Below are positions 10,356 to 10,724 of a stretch of DNA of 10,724 bases, in pieces (within the stretch, counting starts at the first letter, position 1; each line of letters begins with the position of its first letter). The notes under the pieces are model-generated. The model searched no databases, was not told where the DNA came from, and saw only the letters and a program-made list of their open reading frames with translations. This DNA comes from Salpingoeca rosetta (taxonomy: Eukaryota; Opisthokonta; Choanoflagellata; Craspedida; Salpingoecidae). A program made the translations under genes and the position numbers. The stretch is taken from positions 384,730-395,453 of the forward strand of contig NW_004754912.1 of assembly GCF_000188695.1 (NCBI RefSeq). Direction: 5' to 3'.

Positions 10356-10672
10356 ATACAAGCAAGACAGCGAGGCAAAGCAGCGACAGCACGACGCAGC
10401 CCAACAACATCACCTTGCACAGCAATGGTGCTGTGGCGGGATGTGCTTGGTGACGAGTCATCGGCAGAGTTGCCGGCAGCAGAGGTGGCGCGACGGTCCA
10501 ACACAGAGGCCAACGATGACAGCGAGAGGCCGCTTGCGGTGCGCTTGCGTGACTCCGGGTCTGCCAGGGTCTGGTGCACGGCTGCAGTATCCTTTGCCTT
10601 TGGACCCTCGGCCGTCCACTTGGCCACGAGCTGCGGCAGCGCATCCAGCCAGAGCTGGCGCGTCTCCTCGTC
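981..10672 (-). CDS. Multi-PH, RUN and SH3 domain protein, RUSC-like (spliced, 5' end outside window)
   Basis: Hand-built exons, minus strand, 5' to 3': 10672-10414, 10182-9664, 9426-9360, 9084-8980, 8726-8660, 8456-8370, 8125-7988, 7707-7606, 7470-7264, 7054-6167, 5978-5925, 5704-5500, 5162-5086, 4749-4376, 4105-3853, 3679-3580, 3382-3274, 2997-2871, 2748-2654, 2297-2124, 1838-1639, 1462-981. All introns have GT-AG borders and matching phases; the sum is 4689 nt (1562 residues plus TAA). Domains by window residue: PH helix 1-16, PH ~274-380, PH ~382-477, PH ~483-581, low-complexity linker ~584-813, unknown segment ~926-1134, RUN ~1137-1320, SH3 ~1391-1447, acidic tail. Inferred role: a peripheral-membrane adaptor linking phosphoinositides, GTPase/motor partners and proline-rich ligands, as the vertebrate RUSC proteins (NESCA, iporin) do in vesicle traffic. 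Least certain are exon 11 (5978-5925) and the start of exon 17. The N-terminus lies beyond 10724. Confidence 0.8.
1560..1627. repeat. (CA)n microsatellite in the last intron
   Basis: Plus-strand CA with one CATACATA interruption. It is transcribed as UG repeat starting about 11 nt after the exon 21 donor, splitting the SH3 coding sequence. Confidence 0.95.
1639..1838 (-). CDS. Exon 21: Gln-rich linker and first strand of the SH3 domain
   Basis: Acceptor ACACATACAG, phase 2; it begins RNTASNSTVAQQQHQQPLP. A linker with DSFPADSRDVVTHFEEQ leads to TFVRALFANDVP, the ALYDY-type first strand of an SH3 domain. The donor CCAG|GTGCGG splits the RT loop in phase 1. The join to exon 22 restores DVPDDDAELPFQPGD, a standard SH3 RT loop and diverging turn. 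Confidence 0.87.
1841..1940. repeat. (TG)n/(CGTG)n microsatellite upstream of exon 21
   Basis: Plus-strand TG repeat with TGCG variants. On the sense strand it is CA-rich and runs right up to the acceptor ACACATACAG of exon 21, so it takes the place of a normal polypyrimidine tract. Confidence 0.93.
2124..2297 (-). CDS. Exon 20: RUN-domain end plus RUSC-specific extension
   Basis: Joined in phase 2 (CG|G), this reads DKALLAKHFEPRSFLRQ, the last RUN helix. It continues CPSIQFEQFVLTLNPLLSVP then FRLHTAFEMEH, ending KRQRSVR at TC|GTAAGT, a near-perfect donor. The segment after the RUN core (Cys-Pro-Ser, then Leu/Pro-rich, then Phe-x-Leu near Phe-Glu-x-x-His) matches the pattern I know from RUSC1/RUSC2 immediately after their RUN domains. 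This is the strongest single argument for RUSC family membership. Confidence 0.82.
2298..2653 (-). other. Longest intron: triplet, poly-purine/pyrimidine and C-run tracts
   Basis: The intron lies between exons 19 and 20 (356 nt). It contains, on the plus strand, a (GAT/GGT)n tract at 2304-2340 just upstream of the exon 20 acceptor, an A-run near 2515-2526, and a C-run followed by CT repeats near 2601-2632. No coding signal is seen. Confidence 0.75.
2654..3679 (-). CDS. Exons 16-19: RUN domain, RUSC type
   Basis: Exons 3679-3580, 3382-3274, 2997-2871 and 2748-2654. Successive RUN blocks are visible: helix 1 VDTAVKTIMEFL; the hallmark RLCDALFRILTHGLYKS; the Trp block IKVDVWDLFVAATP; SLRHAYAAMRDL; and RARSFICAGLNHKFLEKWLF, the block that includes the RUN C-terminal helices. 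Known: RUN domains are all-helical effector modules for Rab/Rap-type small GTPases and kinesin-related partners. The spacing and the residues around the Leu-Cys and HGL motifs resemble human RUSC1/RUSC2 more than RUFY or RUNDC3. The acceptor of exon 17 is placed at 3383 (GCGTTTTCAG, pyrimidine-rich). An in-frame alternative at 3461 would add 26 residues; open sequence continues up to about 3541. Confidence 0.85.
3029..3097. repeat. (TG)34 perfect microsatellite
   Basis: Uninterrupted TG on the plus strand (sense CA). It lies in the intron 2998-3273, complementary to the CA tract at 3219-3262 of the same intron. Confidence 0.97.
3219..3262. repeat. (CA)22 perfect microsatellite
   Basis: Uninterrupted CA on the plus strand (sense TG). 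It starts about 11 nt inside the intron from the exon 17 donor and is paired with the (TG)34 tract at 3029-3097. Confidence 0.97.
3853..4749 (-). CDS. Exons 14-15: Ser/Ala/Thr linker and an uncharacterised conserved-looking segment
   Basis: Exons 4749-4376 and 4105-3853, joined in phase 2 (AACGG|GTGCGC to ACGACAG|C). The first ~70 residues (ITRRERERLL, then A/S/T-rich) are low complexity. From MTVASPSLLRVILHSN onward the composition becomes that of a folded region: EAVDRIALSGCILDCRNG, then IWCLAPGSSFHTT, EEFVLPPGIYAQF, HHDCRQWFVSS, ending EEMRFAQ at CAG|GTGAGC. This segment sits directly before the RUN domain and holds several Cys and Trp residues. I do not recognise the family; it may be an N-terminal extension of the RUSC RUN module or a separate small domain. 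Confidence 0.75.
4128..4204. repeat. (GGT)n with GAT interruptions
   Basis: On the sense strand this is an array of CCA/ATC triplets, located a few tens of bases upstream of the exon 15 acceptor. It opens several frames as poly-His, poly-Thr or poly-Pro, which are artefacts. Confidence 0.95.
4283..4320. repeat. (CA)n/(CATA)n microsatellite in the intron between exons 14 and 15
   Basis: Short plus-strand CA tract followed by CATA units, in intron 4106-4375. Confidence 0.9.
4759..4791. repeat. (GGT)10 array next to the exon 14 acceptor
   Basis: Sense strand (CCA)n lies immediately before CTGCTGTCAG and exon 14. Confidence 0.93.
4885..5055. repeat. Compound minisatellite: CA tracts plus AGCACGCCATAAACACGCGC units
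   Basis: About four diverged copies of a unit AGCACGCCATAAACACGCGC, each followed by a CA run of differing length (16-18 nt runs to single pairs). It lies in intron 4750-5085. Confidence 0.92.
5086..5162 (-). CDS. Exon 13: short linker exon
   Basis: Acceptor GCACGTCAG, phase 1. The exon gives LEKRAQAGALRSNRDTTPAS and ends WNTQE at GAG|GTAGGC, phase 0. The function is not recognisable. The joins on both sides keep frame with good splice consensus, which is the main support. Confidence 0.7.
5287..5418. repeat. 11-bp minisatellite, 12 perfect copies
   Basis: The unit AAGCACTACAC is repeated exactly 12 times with no mismatch, flanked on each side by a partial AAGCAC. It lies in intron 5163-5499. 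Because 11 is not a multiple of 3 and the unit carries no stop in any phase on the plus strand, it creates long but meaningless open frames. Confidence 0.98.
5500..5704 (-). CDS. Exon 12: Asn/Gln-rich linker
   Basis: Acceptor CTTGCGACAG at 5705; the reading begins VKPDDLKVEPRQPLAASLA. It continues through an Asn/Asp/Gly-rich stretch to six Gln (mixed CAG/CAA codons) and YEEEDENTG. The donor is A|GTAAGA, phase 1, joining exon 13 to give RSLQSLEKR. No folded domain is recognised. Confidence 0.75.
5782..5864. repeat. (TG)n microsatellite with CATG interruptions
   Basis: Plus-strand TG with two TGCATG breaks near its left end, in the intron between exons 11 and 12. Confidence 0.95.
5925..5978 (-). 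CDS. Exon 11 (uncertain): short linker exon
   Basis: The acceptor is a sense TG repeat ending TGTGTGCAG just before 5978. In the preferred phase-0 frame it reads IPDAPFSVTESRSSAWAN and ends at GAAC|GTACGG. A rival model uses a different frame (starting PRCAVLRHG, ending EVEGKLEAEA) and the donor GCG|GTGCAC at 5872; it would require exon 10 to end at a poorer donor after DVSA. Both join in frame to exon 12. I prefer the first because its upstream donor is much better. Confidence 0.5.
6075..6148. repeat. CA-rich array with a perfect 20-bp tandem duplication
   Basis: ACACACAAATACACACGCAA occurs at 6081-6100 and again identically at 6101-6120, then decays into ACACAAC units. It lies in the intron just downstream of the exon 10 donor. 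Confidence 0.93.
6167..7054 (-). CDS. Exon 10: end of fourth PH domain and long low-complexity linker
   Basis: The largest exon, 296 codons. It starts with PH strands (FKGSITLRAIQDVV, FRIICAHRTYTLSG) and the helix VADWVDVINMC. About 230 low-complexity residues follow: acidic SSDEDEDDDD; SSVRGRRRTGSG; six Gln followed by the basic run PRRRKKK; DDDDIDFG then six Gly; ten Asp in a row; then RRKRGGRGGRGGRG, an RGG box. RGG boxes are often arginine-methylated and RNA- or protein-binding; a role here is only inference. The exon ends ...DEDPID at GAT|GTCAGT, phase 0. The same GTCAGT donor is used at 8979 and 7987. Confidence 0.8.
7203..7257. repeat. (CACCAC/CATCAC)n triplet array beside the exon 9 donor
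   Basis: On the sense strand this is GGT/GAT repeat starting directly after the donor GTAATT of exon 9. Confidence 0.93.
7264..7470 (-). CDS. Exon 9: end of third PH and start of fourth PH domain
   Basis: This encodes ILCDNRTWTLRAHDEVDK and the helix LDWISAIRCEL with its conserved Trp, closing PH three. KKSGYLSKKGELN then opens PH four, with strand 2 SRRRRWFEL and strand 3 ITLAYYDSK. Four consecutive Arg next to the strand 2 Trp give a strongly basic candidate lipid site. Acceptor GTGTGCAG; donor AAAG|GTAATT, both phase 0. Confidence 0.87.
7566..7601. repeat. (TG)18 microsatellite beside the exon 8 donor
   Basis: Sense strand: CAG|GTAGC followed immediately by (AC)n, so the repeat begins within the first six intron bases. 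Confidence 0.95.
7606..8125 (-). CDS. Exons 7-8: end of second PH and most of third PH domain
   Basis: Exons 8125-7988 and 7707-7606, continuing into exon 9. After helix WVSFIDGL, the next domain begins KSGFLYKRGG, then AWKSRWFVLRDAKLLYY. This fits the phosphoinositide motif K-X(8)-K-X-R followed by an aromatic residue. Exon 8 supplies the middle strands (TAAAKVIDLT, ELDELDVGDDNCFQ). Both donors (AAG|GTCAGT, CAG|GTAGCA) and both acceptors are phase 0. The second and third PH domains follow each other with almost no spacer, suggesting a rigid tandem. Confidence 0.85.
7733..7789. repeat. (TG)n/(GAGTGT)n microsatellite
   Basis: Plus-strand TG with GAGTGT hexamer units in the middle, in intron 7708-7987. 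Confidence 0.93.
7868..7970. repeat. CCA/TCA triplet-rich tract beside the exon 7 donor
   Basis: Imperfect CCACCATCATCACCACC triplets. On the sense strand this is GGT/GAT repeat soon after the donor GTCAGT of exon 7. Confidence 0.88.
8219..8283. repeat. (CACACG)n hexamer array
   Basis: CACACG units, most regular over 8241-8280, in the intron between exons 6 and 7. Confidence 0.93.
8370..9426 (-). CDS. Exons 3-6: complete PH domain (second PH in window)
   Basis: Exons 9426-9360, 9084-8980, 8726-8660 and 8456-8370, finishing in exon 7. Strand 1 reads IQGFLFKRG, then the basic loop and strand 2 AWRRRWCVL, strand 3 GYLQYYERT, strand 4 PKGRIPVSD, later strands PLTFELRMHSKRNYIFSAE, and helix WVSFIDGLITK with the conserved Trp (exon 7). 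PH domains bind phosphoinositides through basic residues of the strand 1-2 loop; K, R and RRR are present here, although the loop is longer than the classic K-X(7-13)-(K/R)-X-R. The acceptor at 8727 (GTGCACAG) is pyrimidine-poor. It was chosen because the alternative CAG upstream breaks the frame, while this one restores TSPKGRIPVSD. Confidence 0.82.
8520..8655. repeat. CA-rich array with ~32-bp tandem duplication
   Basis: The block containing ACACATTCACACGCACACAC then GAACACAC is present twice in tandem with a ~32-bp period. It lies in the intron between exons 5 and 6, directly after the exon 5 donor. Confidence 0.88.
8770..8945. repeat. CA-rich minisatellite with CACAAG and ACATGCACACTCACTCACG units
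   Basis: Three CACAAG units are followed by two copies of ACATGCACACTCACTCACG and then diverged CA-rich sequence, in the intron between exons 4 and 5. Confidence 0.88.
9529..9613. repeat. (CA)42 perfect microsatellite
   Basis: The longest uninterrupted dinucleotide run of the window, 85 nt, in the intron between exons 2 and 3. Confidence 0.98.
9664..10182 (-). CDS. Exon 2: acidic, Gln- and Gly-rich linker before the PH array
   Basis: The exon encodes about 173 residues of low-complexity sequence: Q-rich, then DDDEVDE, then a GGDGDGGDGG stretch, ending with DDDDIDFG before the donor GATG|GTGCGT. No folded domain is seen; it is probably disordered. The acceptor is a tandem CAGCAG (NAGNAG), so the exon may begin at 10185 or 10182, adding or omitting one residue. 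Codon use is GC3-rich like its neighbours. Confidence 0.75.
10319..10352. repeat. (CA)17 microsatellite
   Basis: Plus-strand CA in the intron between exons 1 and 2 (10183-10413). A G-run (10215-10225) is in the same intron. Confidence 0.95.
10414..10672 (-). CDS. Exon 1 in window: last helix of a PH domain and start of linker
   Basis: The acceptor is TCCCTCCTCCAAG before 10672, with a good polypyrimidine tract. The first residues, DEETRQLWLDALPQLV, look like the C-terminal amphipathic helix of a PH domain with its invariant Trp, so at least one more PH domain must be encoded upstream of the window. The rest is Ser/Ala-rich linker (for example SGLSLSSLASVLDRR). The donor is CAAG|GTGATG, phase 1. 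Confidence 0.75.
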
Positions 10673-10724
10673 CTTGGAGGAGGGAGATGGCGCAAAAGAT
10701 GGGGGGGAGGTGGGGATGGTGAGA

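Noticed and set aside
1..10724. Transposons, tRNA or rRNA genes, or a bacterial-type defence or biosynthetic system
   Set aside because: No transposase or reverse transcriptase motifs, terminal inverted repeats, cloverleaf or rRNA-like sequence was seen on either strand.

Overview
The window is eukaryotic nuclear DNA. It holds GC-rich coding segments cut by many short introns (about 120-360 nt) with GT...AG borders, and almost every intron carries CA/TG microsatellites or GGT/GAT-type triplet repeats. There is no prokaryotic gene organisation. Both recognisable genes lie on the minus strand. The gene families (a RUSC-like RUN+SH3 protein and an Abitram/FAM206 homologue) and the intron-dense, compact, GC-rich layout suggest a unicellular holozoan such as a choanoflagellate. 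That placement is an inference; a small-genome animal cannot be excluded.

From 10672 down to 981 I reconstruct the 3' part of one large gene by joining 22 exons by hand. All exon phases agree, giving 4689 coding nt, or 1562 codons plus a stop. The gene continues upstream beyond 10724, because the window opens inside an intron. In protein order it encodes: the last helix of a PH domain; an acidic/Q-rich linker; three tandem PH domains; a long low-complexity linker (poly-Q, poly-D, RGG box); a second Q/S/A-rich linker; an uncharacterised conserved-looking segment; a RUN domain of the RUSC (NESCA/iporin) type with its characteristic C-terminal extension; a single SH3 domain; and an acidic tail. 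The combination suggests a membrane-associated adaptor: PH domains for phosphoinositide lipids, RUN for small GTPase or motor partners, SH3 for proline-rich ligands.

Below it, after about 535 bp of non-coding DNA, the first exon of a second minus-strand gene (258-445) matches the conserved N-terminus of Abitram (FAM206/Simiate). The rest of that gene runs off the left edge.

The unusual content is in the introns: a CA/TG complementary pair in one intron that could fold the pre-mRNA and bring its splice sites together, triplet repeats placed directly beside several splice sites with consistent polarity, and a 12-copy perfect 11-bp minisatellite. The most interesting coding observation is the fusion of a tandem PH array onto a RUSC-type RUN-SH3 module. 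No mobile element, RNA gene, CRISPR array or defence system was found.
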